Shown one piece after another: positions 1-9,414 of a stretch of 60,059 bases of DNA; within the stretch, counting starts at the first letter, position 1, and every line of letters starts with the position of its first letter. The notes below the pieces were generated by a model. It made no database searches and was not told the origin of the DNA. It was given only the letters and a program-made list of their open reading frames with translations. The DNA comes from an uncultured Clostridia bacterium (lineage in GTDB: Bacteria > Bacillota > Clostridia > Christensenellales > Pumilibacteraceae), in NCBI GenBank assembly GCA_934229275.1, contig CAKQDN010000006.1:1-60059 (forward strand). Reading direction: 5' to 3'. Both the position numbers and the translations under genes were made by a program.

Positions 1-1821
1 GTGATAGCCGCGCTCAACCGCCCGGCGCTCGTGCTTGCCCACAATAAAACGCTCGCGGCGCAACTATGTAACGAAATGCGCGAATTCTTCCCCGAAAACA
101 GAGTGGAATTTTTCGTTTCGTATTACGACTACTATCAGCCCGAAGCCTACATCGCCAGCACCGATACTTATATCGAAAAAGACATGTCGATAAACGACGA
201 AATAGATAAACTCCGCCACAGCGCGACCTGCTCGCTGCAAGAACGCCGCGATACCATAGTCGTCGCGTCCGTTTCCTGCATATACGGCTTGGGCGCGCCC
301 GAAGAGTATTACCGCCTGTCGCTTTCTCTCCGACCCGGAATGCAGATGGAAAGAGAGGAACTTATAAGAAAACTGGTCGCAATCAATTACAAACGCAACG
401 ATGTTGACTTCGACCGCACCTGTTTCCGCGTCAAAGGCGACGTCGTGGACATATTCGTCGCGTCGTCCAGCGAGTACGCCGTAAGAGTGGAATTTTTCGG
501 TGACGAAATAGACAGTTTAAGCGAAGTGGAAGTGGTAAGCGGCAGAATAATCAACAAACTCAAACACGCCGCGATTTTCCCCGCGTCGCACTACGCCGTC
601 GAGCAAAAAACGCTGCAAAACGCCATTCTCGCCATCAAAAAAGATATGGACGACCGCGTCGAATACTTCACGCAGAACGGCAAACTCATCGAGGCTCAGC
701 GAATCCGCGAACGCGTTACCTACGACACCGAGATGATGCAGGAAATCGGCTATTGCAGCGGAATCGAGAACTATTCGCGCTATTTCGACGGCAGGCAGCC
801 GGGCGATCCGCCTTATACGCTTCTCGACTATTTTCCGCGCGACTTTATAATGTTCGTGGACGAAAGCCACATGACCATACCGCAGGTGCGCGCCATGTAC
901 CACGGCGACAGAGCGAGAAAAGATTCGCTCGTGCAGTACGGATTCCGTCTGCCGTCGGCGTACGACAACCGTCCGCTTAACTTCGACGAATTCAACGCGA
1001 GAATAGGACAAACCGTGTACGTTTCGGCAACGCCTGCCCCGTACGAACTTGCGCTTGCGAACGGAATGGTCGCCGAGCAACTCATCCGCCCGACGGGACT
1101 TATCGATCCGTCCGTCGAAGTCCGACCCGTAAAAGGTCAGATAGACGACCTGTTGTACGAAATACGCCAAACCGTGAAAAAAGACGGCAGAGTACTTGTC
1201 ACCACGCTCACGAAAAAAATGGCGGAAAGCCTTACGTCCTTCATGAGCGAAAACGGCATAAAAGTGCGCTATCTGCACTCCGACATCGACACGATGGAGC
1301 GTATTACGATTATAAACGACCTGCGCGCCGGCGAATTCGACGTCGTCGTGGGAATAAATCTTCTCCGCGAAGGACTGGACATCCCAGAGGTTAAACTGGT
1401 CGCCATTCTCGACGCCGATAAGGAAGGCTTTTTAAGAAGCGAAACGTCGCTTATTCAGACCATAGGAAGAGCGGCAAGAAACTCGGAAAGCCGCGTCATC
1501 ATGTATGCCGACGTCATGACCGGCTCGATGAAACGCGCGATAGAGGAAACCGACCGCCGCCGCAAAATTCAGTCCGAATACAATAAAATTCACGGCATTA
1601 CGCCCAAAACCATAATAAAACCGATAAAAAACACGATAGAGATAACCACCAAAGCGACCGAAAAAATAAAAGCCGAAGACATATCCGCCGAAGTGGAAAA
1701 ACTCACCGGGCTTATGCGCGTCGCAAGCGGTCAACTCGACTTCGAAACCGCTATAAAGATGCGCGACAGAATAGCCGAACTGAAAAAGATGCAGTCTAAA
1801 ATAGCAAGCATACGGAAATAA
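1..1821 (+). CDS. uvrB: UvrABC system protein B, 5'-truncated by the window
   Basis: UvrB is the damage-verification helicase of nucleotide excision repair; it is loaded by UvrA and recruits UvrC. The window opens inside the gene: the first visible residues precede the conserved HNKTLAAQL segment, so roughly the first 55-60 residues, including the Walker A loop, lie upstream. Visible are the YYDYYQPEAY beta-hairpin region used to insert behind the lesion, the helicase motifs (DESH near residue 289; GINLLREGLDIPEV and QTIGRAARN further on) and a C-terminal UVR motif that contacts UvrC. The GTG at base 1 is an internal codon, not a start. The stop is 27 bases before the likely uvrA start, so the two are probably co-transcribed. 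Confidence 0.96.
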   Translation: MIAALNRPALVLAHNKTLAAQLCNEMREFFPENRVEFFVSYYDYYQPEAYIASTDTYIEKDMSINDEIDKLRHSATCSLQERRDTIVVASVSCIYGLGAPEEYYRLSLSLRPGMQMEREELIRKLVAINYKRNDVDFDRTCFRVKGDVVDIFVASSSEYAVRVEFFGDEIDSLSEVEVVSGRIINKLKHAAIFPASHYAVEQKTLQNAILAIKKDMDDRVEYFTQNGKLIEAQRIRERVTYDTEMMQEIGYCSGIENYSRYFDGRQPGDPPYTLLDYFPRDFIMFVDESHMTIPQVRAMYHGDRARKDSLVQYGFRLPSAYDNRPLNFDEFNARIGQTVYVSATPAPYELALANGMVAEQLIRPTGLIDPSVEVRPVKGQIDDLLYEIRQTVKKDGRVLVTTLTKKMAESLTSFMSENGIKVRYLHSDIDTMERITIINDLRAGEFDVVVGINLLREGLDIPEVKLVAILDADKEGFLRSETSLIQTIGRAARNSESRVIMYADVMTGSMKRAIEETDRRRKIQSEYNKIHGITPKTIIKPIKNTIEITTKATEKIKAEDISAEVEKLTGLMRVASGQLDFETAIKMRDRIAELKKMQSKIASIRK

Positions 1822-1848
1822 TTTTCTTCCGTGAAAAAGGAAAACACA

Positions 1849-4677
1849 ATGGATTATATAAAAATCAAAGGCGCAAGAGAAAACAATCTCAAAAATATAA
1901 ATCTCACTATTCCGCGCGACAAACTGGTCGTGTTCACGGGCGTTTCCGGCAGCGGAAAAACCTCGCTTGCGTTCGATACGATCTTCGCCGAAGGTCAGCG
2001 AAGATATATGGAGTCGCTGTCGTCGTACGCCCGTCAATTTTTGGGACAGATGAGCAAGCCCGACGTTGACAGCATCGAAGGACTGAGCCCTGCCATTTCG
2101 ATAGACCAGAAAACTACGGGCAGGAATCCGCGTTCCACCGTGGGAACGGTAACCGAAATTTACGACTATCTGCGACTTTTATACGCGCGCGTCGGCGACG
2201 TGCATTGTCCCGAATGCGGCGCGCTCGTCGAAAAGCAGTCGGTCGATCAGATAATAGACAAAATTCTCGCTTGCGGAGAGGGTACGAGAGTGATTATCGA
2301 AGCCCCCGTCGCGAGAGGCAGAAAAGGCGAATATAAAAAGGAAATAGAAAGTTTCCGTAAAGCAGGCTATTCGCGAATAAAAATCGACGGCGAAATTCAC
2401 GGACTGGACGAAGAATTCAACCTCGACAAACAAATCAAGCACAATATAAGCGTGGTAGTCGATCGCCTCGTATTGAAGGACGGCATAAACACGCGGCTCA
2501 GCGACAGCCTCGAAACCGCACTTAAAATAGGAAACGGGCTTGTCATCGCCGATTTTTCGGGCGAAGAAGAACTTTTTTCCACGCAGTACGCCTGTCCGCA
2601 TTGCGGCGCGTCCGTACCCGAAATAGAACCGCGCGTGTTTTCGTTCAACTCGCCGTTCGGAGCCTGCCCCGATTGTCTGGGACTGGGCTACAAGCAGCAC
2701 GTCGATCCCGCGCTCATTTACGGCGACGGCAGTAAGTCGCTGCGAGAAGGCGCTCTCACGGTTTCGGGCTGGAACATGGATATGGGCAACATGAGCGAAA
2801 TGTACTTCAACGCGCTTTCGAAGCATTACGGTTTCTCGCTCGACACGCCCTATCGAGACCTTCCCGAGGATATAAAACAAATACTTTTGTACGGAAACGG
2901 TGGCGAAAAAATCGATATGGAATATAAGTCCGGAAGATTTGCCGGCAGTTTTTCCAAGAGTTTCGAAGGCGTAGTCAACAATCTCGAACGCCGCTACCGC
3001 GAAGCAAGCAGCGACTACGTCAAAAGCGAAATAGAAAAATACATGACGATAACGCCGTGTAAAACCTGTCACGGCGACCGACTTAAAAAAGAGGCGCTTG
3101 CGGTTACGGTGGGCGGAAAAAACATCGCTCGGCTTTGCGAAACGTCCATAGTAAACATCCGCGAATTTTTGCGCTCGCTCGAACTCGGCGAAACCAAACA
3201 AATAATAGCGGCTCGTCTGTTAAAAGAAATCGACGCGCGCCTGACCTTCCTTATAAACGTCGGACTGGGTTATCTCACTCTTTCGAGAGGAGCGGCAGGA
3301 CTATCGGGCGGAGAAGCGCAGCGTATACGTCTTGCAACGCAGATAGGATCGGGACTTACGGGAGTGCTGTATATTCTCGACGAACCGTCAATAGGTCTGC
3401 ATCAGCGCGATAACGACAAACTTATCGCAACGCTCGAACGTCTGCGCGACCTCGGCAACACGCTTATCGTTGTGGAGCACGACGAAGACACCATGCTTCA
3501 TTCCGACTATCTCGTGGACGTCGGACCCGGAGCGGGCGTACACGGCGGTCAAATAGTCGCAGCCGGCACCGTTAAAGAAGTCATGGACAACCCGAATTCG
3601 CTCACGGGCAAATACCTTCGCGGCGAACTTTCGATAAAAACGCCCGAAACGCGCCGCCCGATCACCGATAAATTCATCGTCGTAAAAGGCGCAAGAGAAA
3701 ACAATCTCAAAAAAATCACGGTAAAATTTCCTCTCGGCGTGATAACCGCCGTCACCGGCGTGTCCGGAAGCGGCAAGTCCAGCCTCGTAAATCAGATTTT
3801 GTACCCGGCACTCAGCAATCCCATCATGAAAACGCGCCTTGTCGAGGGTAAATACGATTCGATAGAGGGAGCGGAGTATATCGATAAGGTGATAAACATC
3901 GATCAGAGTCCGATCGGTCGCTCGCCGAGAAGTAACCCTGCAACCTATACCGGAGTGTTCTCTTTCATCCGCGAACTGTTCGCGAAAACGCCCGACGCAC
4001 AGTCGCGCGGCTATAAATCGGGCAGATTCTCGTTCAACGTAAAGGGCGGAAGATGCGAACACTGCGCCGGCGACGGAATAATCTGCATTTCGATGAACTT
4101 CCTGCCCGACGTTTACGTCCCCTGCGAAGTGTGCGGTGGCAAGCGATTCAACCGCGAAACGCTCGAAGTGCGCTATAAAGGCAAAAATATTTCCGACGTT
4201 CTGGATATGACGGTAGACGAGGCTTGCGACTTTTTCGAACCCATTCCGAATATCTACAATAAAATAAAAACGTTGCAGGACGTGGGGCTGGGATATATCA
4301 AATTAGGTCAGCCGGCAACCACGCTTTCGGGCGGTGAGGCGCAACGCGTTAAACTCGCAACCGAACTGAGCAAGCGTTCGACCGGAAAAACGCTGTACAT
4401 TCTCGACGAACCGACGACCGGACTTCACATGGCGGACGTCGATAAACTGATAACCATTTTGCAGCGGCTCGCGTCGGGCGGCAACACGATAATAGTTATC
4501 GAGCATAACCTCGACGTCATTAAGTGCGCCGATTATATCGTCGATCTCGGACCCGAAGGCGGCGACGAGGGAGGAACGATCGTCGCGCTCGGAACGCCCG
4601 AAGAAGTCGCGGAGAACAAAAGCAGTTACACGGGTATTTTCCTTAAAAAAGCACTCGAAAGACATAAAAACGATTAG
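1849..4677 (+). CDS. uvrA: UvrABC system protein A
   Basis: UvrA is the dimeric ABC-type ATPase that scans DNA for bulky lesions and delivers UvrB. Two ABC modules are visible: Walker A GVSGSGKTSL at residues 31-40, a second GVSGSGKSSL in the C-terminal half, and two signature motifs (LSGGEAQRIRLA and LSGGEAQRVKLA) each followed by a LDEP Walker B. Zinc-binding pairs are present (CPECG, CPHCG with CPDC, CEHC with CEVC). The frame is open back to a GTG at 1831, but the ATG at 1849 has an AAAAAGG ribosome binding site at good spacing and begins MDYIKIKGAR, the usual UvrA N-terminus. About 942 residues, full length for the family. Confidence 0.97.
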   Translation: MDYIKIKGARENNLKNINLTIPRDKLVVFTGVSGSGKTSLAFDTIFAEGQRRYMESLSSYARQFLGQMSKPDVDSIEGLSPAISIDQKTTGRNPRSTVGTVTEIYDYLRLLYARVGDVHCPECGALVEKQSVDQIIDKILACGEGTRVIIEAPVARGRKGEYKKEIESFRKAGYSRIKIDGEIHGLDEEFNLDKQIKHNISVVVDRLVLKDGINTRLSDSLETALKIGNGLVIADFSGEEELFSTQYACPHCGASVPEIEPRVFSFNSPFGACPDCLGLGYKQHVDPALIYGDGSKSLREGALTVSGWNMDMGNMSEMYFNALSKHYGFSLDTPYRDLPEDIKQILLYGNGGEKIDMEYKSGRFAGSFSKSFEGVVNNLERRYREASSDYVKSEIEKYMTITPCKTCHGDRLKKEALAVTVGGKNIARLCETSIVNIREFLRSLELGETKQIIAARLLKEIDARLTFLINVGLGYLTLSRGAAGLSGGEAQRIRLATQIGSGLTGVLYILDEPSIGLHQRDNDKLIATLERLRDLGNTLIVVEHDEDTMLHSDYLVDVGPGAGVHGGQIVAAGTVKEVMDNPNSLTGKYLRGELSIKTPETRRPITDKFIVVKGARENNLKKITVKFPLGVITAVTGVSGSGKSSLVNQILYPALSNPIMKTRLVEGKYDSIEGAEYIDKVINIDQSPIGRSPRSNPATYTGVFSFIRELFAKTPDAQSRGYKSGRFSFNVKGGRCEHCAGDGIICISMNFLPDVYVPCEVCGGKRFNRETLEVRYKGKNISDVLDMTVDEACDFFEPIPNIYNKIKTLQDVGLGYIKLGQPATTLSGGEAQRVKLATELSKRSTGKTLYILDEPTTGLHMADVDKLITILQRLASGGNTIIVIEHNLDVIKCADYIVDLGPEGGDEGGTIVALGTPEEVAENKSSYTGIFLKKALERHKND

Positions 4678-4692
4678 AATCTAAACAAAAAC

Positions 4693-4730
4693 GAAAGCGT
4701 CCGATCCGAAAAAGACCGAACGCTTTTTAA
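4693..4730. terminator. Bidirectional terminator between uvrA and the leftward gene
   Basis: Stem AAAGCGT (4694-4700) pairs with ACGCTTT (4720-4726) around a partly paired loop, with a T run on the right and an A-rich flank on the left. It lies between two convergent genes and can serve both. Confidence 0.75.
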
Positions 4731-4776
4731 TTTAGTTTTATATTTGCAATTAAATTGCGACTACGAAAAAGACCGA

Positions 4777-7095
4777 TTATTTTCTGCCGATATTACGGCT
4801 TCCGTTGTTTCTTCCGGACGCAGCGAGCATGCGTTTACGCTTGGACGCGAACTTAACCACGAACACGATAACAAGAAGCACGGCGATTATTCCCACGCCG
4901 ACAAGACCGATAATCTGCAGCGGCGTAATCGAATAAGTCACGAGCGTTTCGGTAAGAACGTAGCATGTGCGAACGCCCTTTTCCTGATCGAAATATCGTA
5001 TTTCGGTGTACTTCGAATTCTGGTCGAATATGCCCACGATCTCGACCGGAGTGCCCGATTTAAGCACGTTTCCGGTAATGACGTATTCGCCTGCAACGAC
5101 GTCGTAAATGTCGGCGTCCTTTTTAAGATCCGCGTTGTATTGAGGGCGTTCGTCGTCGGGAGTTACCGTGTTCGTCGCAAGCATGTCGCGCGCGATAAAG
5201 CCGATTTGCGAACCGCAACTGACTTTCAGCCAGGTGACGCCGTCCGCTTCGTAATCGGCGAAAGGCAAAATTCTGACCTGAACGTTTTTACCGACGTTAT
5301 CCGAAAGTTTTGCGCCCCCTGCCGACGGGAAACGATAAAGAGCCGTGTTTTCGTACAGCGTTCTCGCCGTCGTGAATTCGGGTTCGTGTTCGGGCTTGGA
5401 GTTTCCTATAAGACCTTTGTAAACGTAGCCTTCTTTAAGTCCCGCTTTGTCCTCATACAGAACGTAACTCATCCTTTCGGTTTCGTAAAGATTGTATTTT
5501 CCGACTATTACGGTCGAGCCCGACGGTATTTTTCCGAGAACCTTCGTGCTGTTGGGCGAGAGATAAACGTTTGCGTCGCTTGTAACCGTGCGGATGATGC
5601 CGTTCGTGTCGGTATAGGTAAGGTCGGCTACGGGCGCTTCGGCGGCGGAAGAGGGCTTGAAGTTGAACACCTTATGTAAACTCGTACAGGTCACCACGAC
5701 GTCGCCGAAATCGGTGTAGTCGTTGGTAAGCACCGAAAGCGTAATGTTCGTGGCGTTTTCGTCCACGCGATTGGTGAAAAGCAGTTCGCCCTCGTCGGTG
5801 TAACGCGAAAGCTCGCCTTTCGTAAGGCAGAACAGCGATTTGTCCGCACCGATGTCGAAGTCCAGTATTCCGCTTTGTCTTACCACCGCGTAATCCGTTC
5901 CGTCCTTATAAACGCCGTTTTCGGTGAGATAGTACATCTGACCTCCGAAATATTCGGTTTTCACTTTAAGCGCGTTGCGGATAAAAGTCAGTTCGCCTTC
6001 GTCGTAAAGATAAATTTTGCCGTCCGTCAGAATATATAATCCGTTTTTGCCGTACGCGAGCGAAGTGATCGTGCCGCCCGAATAGGGAAGAGAAGTCGGC
6101 TGCTCGTCGATTTTATCGGCGTTGAAAGCAAAAAGTCCGCGTTTTCCGTACGCGTACAGCGTGCCCGAATAGTTCGAAGCGATTGCCGTCGGACGCGTAA
6201 TGTCTATGTATTCGATTTTGTCGCTCATTGCGGCGATTCGATTGTTAGCGTAGTCCGCCACGAACAATTTGCCGTAGTCTGAGTACGTCATGCCCGGGAA
6301 CGCGAAAAATCCCGTCTGATTGCCTGCGCACGCGAAAACCAAAGAAGTTTGGTCGCCGCTCGTTCTATAAAGTTCTCCGCCGGCCGTTATCGAATAAAAA
6401 TCGTTTCCGTGCACCGAAACCGCGATTTCGTCGCCGGGAAGAGCGATGGATTCGTTCGTTTCGGGATTATGCGCCTTTTTCGCGCCGTAATACGAAACGA
6501 CGTCGCCGGTAAGAAGATATTCGACGTTTTTGCAGTAGTCGAATATAACGCTCGTGCCGCTTGCGTCAACCGAATAAATATCCGAGTATCCGAACGCGTC
6601 GCTTGCGACGGAGTAGTACGCTTTGTTTCCGCACCGCGCGACCGAGGTTATGTCGCAGCCGGTCGCAACCGTCGTGCGGCTGTCGTCGGGCGCGTTTACT
6701 ATAACGATGTCCGAGCCGTCCGCGATGTAAACGTCCGAGCCGAGTACGGTGAAGTCGTCGCACTTGCCGTATATTTTTTTGGCGGCGTTACCGTCGGAAA
6801 TAACGAAAACACCGTCTGCGGTCGAATACGCAACGGTCATACCGTTTTTCTCGTATTTCGTAACGCTTTGAATGTCCGATTCTCCCGTTATTTCGTAATC
6901 GTACGAAAAGGAGTACAGTTTGTCCGCCGAATAGATCACGATTCCGTCATCCGAACAGAATAAACCCGACGGAACGCCCACGAAAGCGTATTTATCCGAC
7001 GTTATTTCCTTTTCGGCGAAAGCAACCGAAACCGAAAGCGAACACAGCAATGCCGTCGCGCACACTACCGATATTAACTTCAAAAATCTTTTCAT
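4777..7095 (-). CDS. Secreted, membrane-anchored beta-propeller/SH3b-like protein
   Basis: A 772-residue protein of unknown function. It starts with a Sec signal peptide (basic MKRFLK, hydrophobic stretch, cleavage probably after VAFA). A long region of short beta-strand repeats with aromatic and glycine spacing follows, resembling YWTD/NHL-type propeller blades. Next come two segments that look like SH3b domains (about residues 500-570 and 580-650), then a single transmembrane helix near residue 735 and a basic, Arg/Lys-rich cytoplasmic tail. So it should be an extracytoplasmic sensor or scaffold anchored by its C-terminus. The frame is open upstream to 7233, but the signal peptide fixes the start at 7095. 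That ATG has no ribosome binding site and coincides with the predicted transcription start, so the message is probably leaderless. It is a single gene, divergent from ppx. Confidence 0.8.
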   Translation of the reverse strand: MKRFLKLISVVCATALLCSLSVSVAFAEKEITSDKYAFVGVPSGLFCSDDGIVIYSADKLYSFSYDYEITGESDIQSVTKYEKNGMTVAYSTADGVFVISDGNAAKKIYGKCDDFTVLGSDVYIADGSDIVIVNAPDDSRTTVATGCDITSVARCGNKAYYSVASDAFGYSDIYSVDASGTSVIFDYCKNVEYLLTGDVVSYYGAKKAHNPETNESIALPGDEIAVSVHGNDFYSITAGGELYRTSGDQTSLVFACAGNQTGFFAFPGMTYSDYGKLFVADYANNRIAAMSDKIEYIDITRPTAIASNYSGTLYAYGKRGLFAFNADKIDEQPTSLPYSGGTITSLAYGKNGLYILTDGKIYLYDEGELTFIRNALKVKTEYFGGQMYYLTENGVYKDGTDYAVVRQSGILDFDIGADKSLFCLTKGELSRYTDEGELLFTNRVDENATNITLSVLTNDYTDFGDVVVTCTSLHKVFNFKPSSAAEAPVADLTYTDTNGIIRTVTSDANVYLSPNSTKVLGKIPSGSTVIVGKYNLYETERMSYVLYEDKAGLKEGYVYKGLIGNSKPEHEPEFTTARTLYENTALYRFPSAGGAKLSDNVGKNVQVRILPFADYEADGVTWLKVSCGSQIGFIARDMLATNTVTPDDERPQYNADLKKDADIYDVVAGEYVITGNVLKSGTPVEIVGIFDQNSKYTEIRYFDQEKGVRTCYVLTETLVTYSITPLQIIGLVGVGIIAVLLVIVFVVKFASKRKRMLAASGRNNGSRNIGRK

Positions 7096-7101
7096 GCGAA
7101 C

Positions 7102-7130
7102 ATTGTACCATAAAAAAAGAAAAAAGTAAA
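7102..7130 (-). promoter_or_regulatory. Promoter giving a leaderless mRNA for the 4777-7095 gene
   Basis: On the minus strand: TTTACT (7125-7130), 17-bp spacer, TACAAT (7102-7107) with an extended TG one base upstream. The -10 ends 6 bases before the ATG, so +1 falls on the A of the start codon at 7095. Confidence 0.7.
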
Positions 7131-7279
7131 TAATATCGGCGCATTTGACCGCATAAAAATGCATTCGCAGTCTTTCGCCGCATGCGAATATTGTCGCTTT
7201 TCCGTCCGAACGAAAGCGTTGTTGCGTCCGCAAAATGCCGAATTATGAAAAAAATTCGAAAAAAAGTTTAAAATGGGTA

Positions 7280-7308
7280 TGGACAAGCGGCGAATTCTGT
7301 GTTATAAT
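7280..7308 (+). promoter_or_regulatory. Promoter of the ppx-maf-mreB operon
   Basis: TGGACA (7280-7285), 17-bp spacer, TATAAT (7303-7308). It is followed by a short leader with AAGGAG before the TTG start at 7343. Confidence 0.8.
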
Positions 7309-7342
7309 ATTTGCCGAAAGATACTCTACAAGGAGAAATGTT

Positions 7343-8857
7343 TTGGAAAAAATAGCAATTATTGATTTGGGCAGCAACTCGGCGCGTCTTGTTCTGGTCG
7401 AAATACTTCCCAACGGACATTTTGTCGTGTTCGACGAATTGAAGGAAACCGTGCGTCTCGGTCAGGATATGGACAGGGACGGCTTTTTAAAGCCCTCACG
7501 CGTGGCGCAGGCTATTAAAACGCTTAAAATGTTCCGCAAACTCTGCGACAGTTACGGCGTCGAGAAAGTTTACGCTTTTGCAACCAACGCGGTCAGAAGA
7601 GCGAAAAACCAGAAGAGTTTCATCGAGGAAATCAACACCGTCTGCGGCTTCAAATTCAAGGTTTTAAGCGAAGAGGAAGAAGCGCAGCACATCTACTACG
7701 GCGTTATAAACTCGCTCGATATATCGAAAGCGGTCATCGTCGATTTAAGCGGCAGCAGTCTGCAACTCATTTGCTACAACCGCCGCAATATCGTCTACCG
7801 CGAAAATCTGCCGTTCGGCACGATAACGCTTACGGAACTGTTCAAAGACCCCGGCGTTTCGGCTGCAGAGCAGATGGACAACATCTATCAGTACGTCTAC
7901 ACGCAGTTGTCGCGCGTCGAGTGGCTTAAAACACTCGATCCCGACTATCAGTTTATCGGCTGCGGCGGCGCGTTCCGCAACCTCGCGAGAATAAGCAGAA
8001 GAGTGAGGAAATATCCGCTCGAAATGCTTCACAACTACGTTTTGTCGCAGGATAACTTCAATTCCGTGTACGAAATGTTCCGCGCGCTCGATCCCGAAAA
8101 ACGCAGCAGAATAAGAGGACTCGGCTCGGGAAGAGCGGATATTTTCCCGGCGGCTCTTGCGTGCGTAAAGAGCGTGTTCGAACTCACCTCGTTCGATAAA
8201 CTTACAGTTTCGGGCTACGGCGTGCGCGAAGGCTTTATGTTCAATCACGCCGTTCCCACCACGATCGAAAAGCCGATAAGCGATATTCTCGGCTATTCGG
8301 CGTACACCACCATGTACTTCTCGGACGTGAACATCCGCCATTCCGAACAAGTGTGCATGCTCAGCATACAACTTTTCAAGCAATTACGCGTTCTGCACAA
8401 ATTACCGCGCTTTTATATGAAAGTATTGCGTATCGCCGCGCTTTTGCACGATGCCGGCGCGCGTATCAAATTCTACAACAGATATAAACACGCCTACTAT
8501 TTTATTCTCAATTCCAACCTTTGCGGAGTCAGTCACCGCGAAATCGTGCTTGCCGCGTTCGTGGCTCAGGGAATAAGAAGCGACGAATTCAATATCAACG
8601 AGTGGAACAAATTCAAAGACATCGTCACGGAGGAAGATCTCACCGCCGTCATGCGCCTGTCGGTTATTCTGCGTATCGCCGAAAGCCTCGACAGAACCAT
8701 GAACAGTTGCGTCAAAGACATCAACTGCGACGTCCTCGGCGACTCCGTAATCATGAAAACCGAAACCGAAGGAGACTGCACGCTCGAACTTAAAGACGCG
8801 TCCGAAGCCGCTGCCGAATTCGCTCGCGCATACAGAAAAAATCTCGAAATCATATGA
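7343..8857 (+). CDS. ppx: Ppx/GppA-family phosphatase with C-terminal HD-like domain
   Basis: Exopolyphosphatase/guanosine pentaphosphate phosphatase family, acting on inorganic polyphosphate or pppGpp in the cytoplasm. The N-terminal ASKHA phosphate-1 loop IDLGSNSARLV is clear near residue 7, and the C-terminal third (LLHDAGARIKF and flanking helices) resembles the HD-type domain of long Ppx proteins; 504 residues is the usual length for this form. The start is TTG: the AAGGAG site at 7330-7335 is 7 bases from it, and the nearby ATG is out of frame and stops at once. The phosphate-2 segment reads DLSGSSLQL where most relatives have DIGGGS, so activity may be altered. Its stop overlaps maf by 4 bases. 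Confidence 0.88.
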   Translation: MEKIAIIDLGSNSARLVLVEILPNGHFVVFDELKETVRLGQDMDRDGFLKPSRVAQAIKTLKMFRKLCDSYGVEKVYAFATNAVRRAKNQKSFIEEINTVCGFKFKVLSEEEEAQHIYYGVINSLDISKAVIVDLSGSSLQLICYNRRNIVYRENLPFGTITLTELFKDPGVSAAEQMDNIYQYVYTQLSRVEWLKTLDPDYQFIGCGGAFRNLARISRRVRKYPLEMLHNYVLSQDNFNSVYEMFRALDPEKRSRIRGLGSGRADIFPAALACVKSVFELTSFDKLTVSGYGVREGFMFNHAVPTTIEKPISDILGYSAYTTMYFSDVNIRHSEQVCMLSIQLFKQLRVLHKLPRFYMKVLRIAALLHDAGARIKFYNRYKHAYYFILNSNLCGVSHREIVLAAFVAQGIRSDEFNINEWNKFKDIVTEEDLTAVMRLSVILRIAESLDRTMNSCVKDINCDVLGDSVIMKTETEGDCTLELKDASEAAAEFARAYRKNLEII

Positions 8858-9414
8858 TAATAACGCTTGCTTCCGCATCGCCGAGAAGAAGAGAACTTAT
8901 CGCAAAAATACCCGGACTGCAAGTAAATATCGTTCCGTCCGCTCAGCCCGAAAAAGCCGAATTCGTAAACGCCGGGCAGTATGCCTGCGCGCTCGCCCGT
9001 CACAAAGCGGAAGAGGTGTTCGCTAAAACCGGCGGAATAACGGTCGGAGCGGATACTATCGTCGTTCTTGGCGGCAAACCGCTCGGAAAACCGCACGACG
9101 AAAATCAGGCGGCGCAAATGCTAAAGAGCCTGTCGGGAAGAACTCATTCGGTAATCACCGGCGTATGCGTCGTAAACGAGCGCATGCTCACGGCAAGATA
9201 TTCGGAAACGCTCGTCACCGTCGGCGAACTGGACGACGCGTTTATTAAAGAATATGTGGCGACCGGCAGTCCCATGGATAAAGCCGGAGCCTACGGCTTG
9301 CAGGATCCGCTCTTTTCCGAAAGAGTGAAAAGCGTTTCGGGCGACCGCGATAACGTTATCGGACTGCCGGTGGAAATGCTTGCGGAAATATTAAAGGAGA
9401 ATTTTAATGAGTAA
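8854..9414 (+). CDS. maf: Maf-like nucleoside triphosphate pyrophosphatase
   Basis: Maf proteins hydrolyse non-canonical or pyrimidine nucleoside triphosphates to monophosphates and were first described as septum-formation inhibitors. The family signature is intact: LASASPRRREL at residues 5-15, the GADTIVVLGG segment, GKPHDENQA, the SGRTHSVITGV segment and DKAGAYGLQ near the C-terminus. 186 residues, full length. It overlaps ppx by ATGA and the next gene by 8 bases, so the three are translationally linked. maf beside mreB and minD is a classical cell-shape/division neighbourhood in Bacillota. Confidence 0.95.
   Translation: MIITLASASPRRRELIAKIPGLQVNIVPSAQPEKAEFVNAGQYACALARHKAEEVFAKTGGITVGADTIVVLGGKPLGKPHDENQAAQMLKSLSGRTHSVITGVCVVNERMLTARYSETLVTVGELDDAFIKEYVATGSPMDKAGAYGLQDPLFSERVKSVSGDRDNVIGLPVEMLAEILKENFNE

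Noticed and set aside
4744..5679. A rightward 311-codon frame opposite the propeller protein
   Set aside because: The leftward gene has signal peptide, membrane anchor and domain structure; the rightward frame has none.
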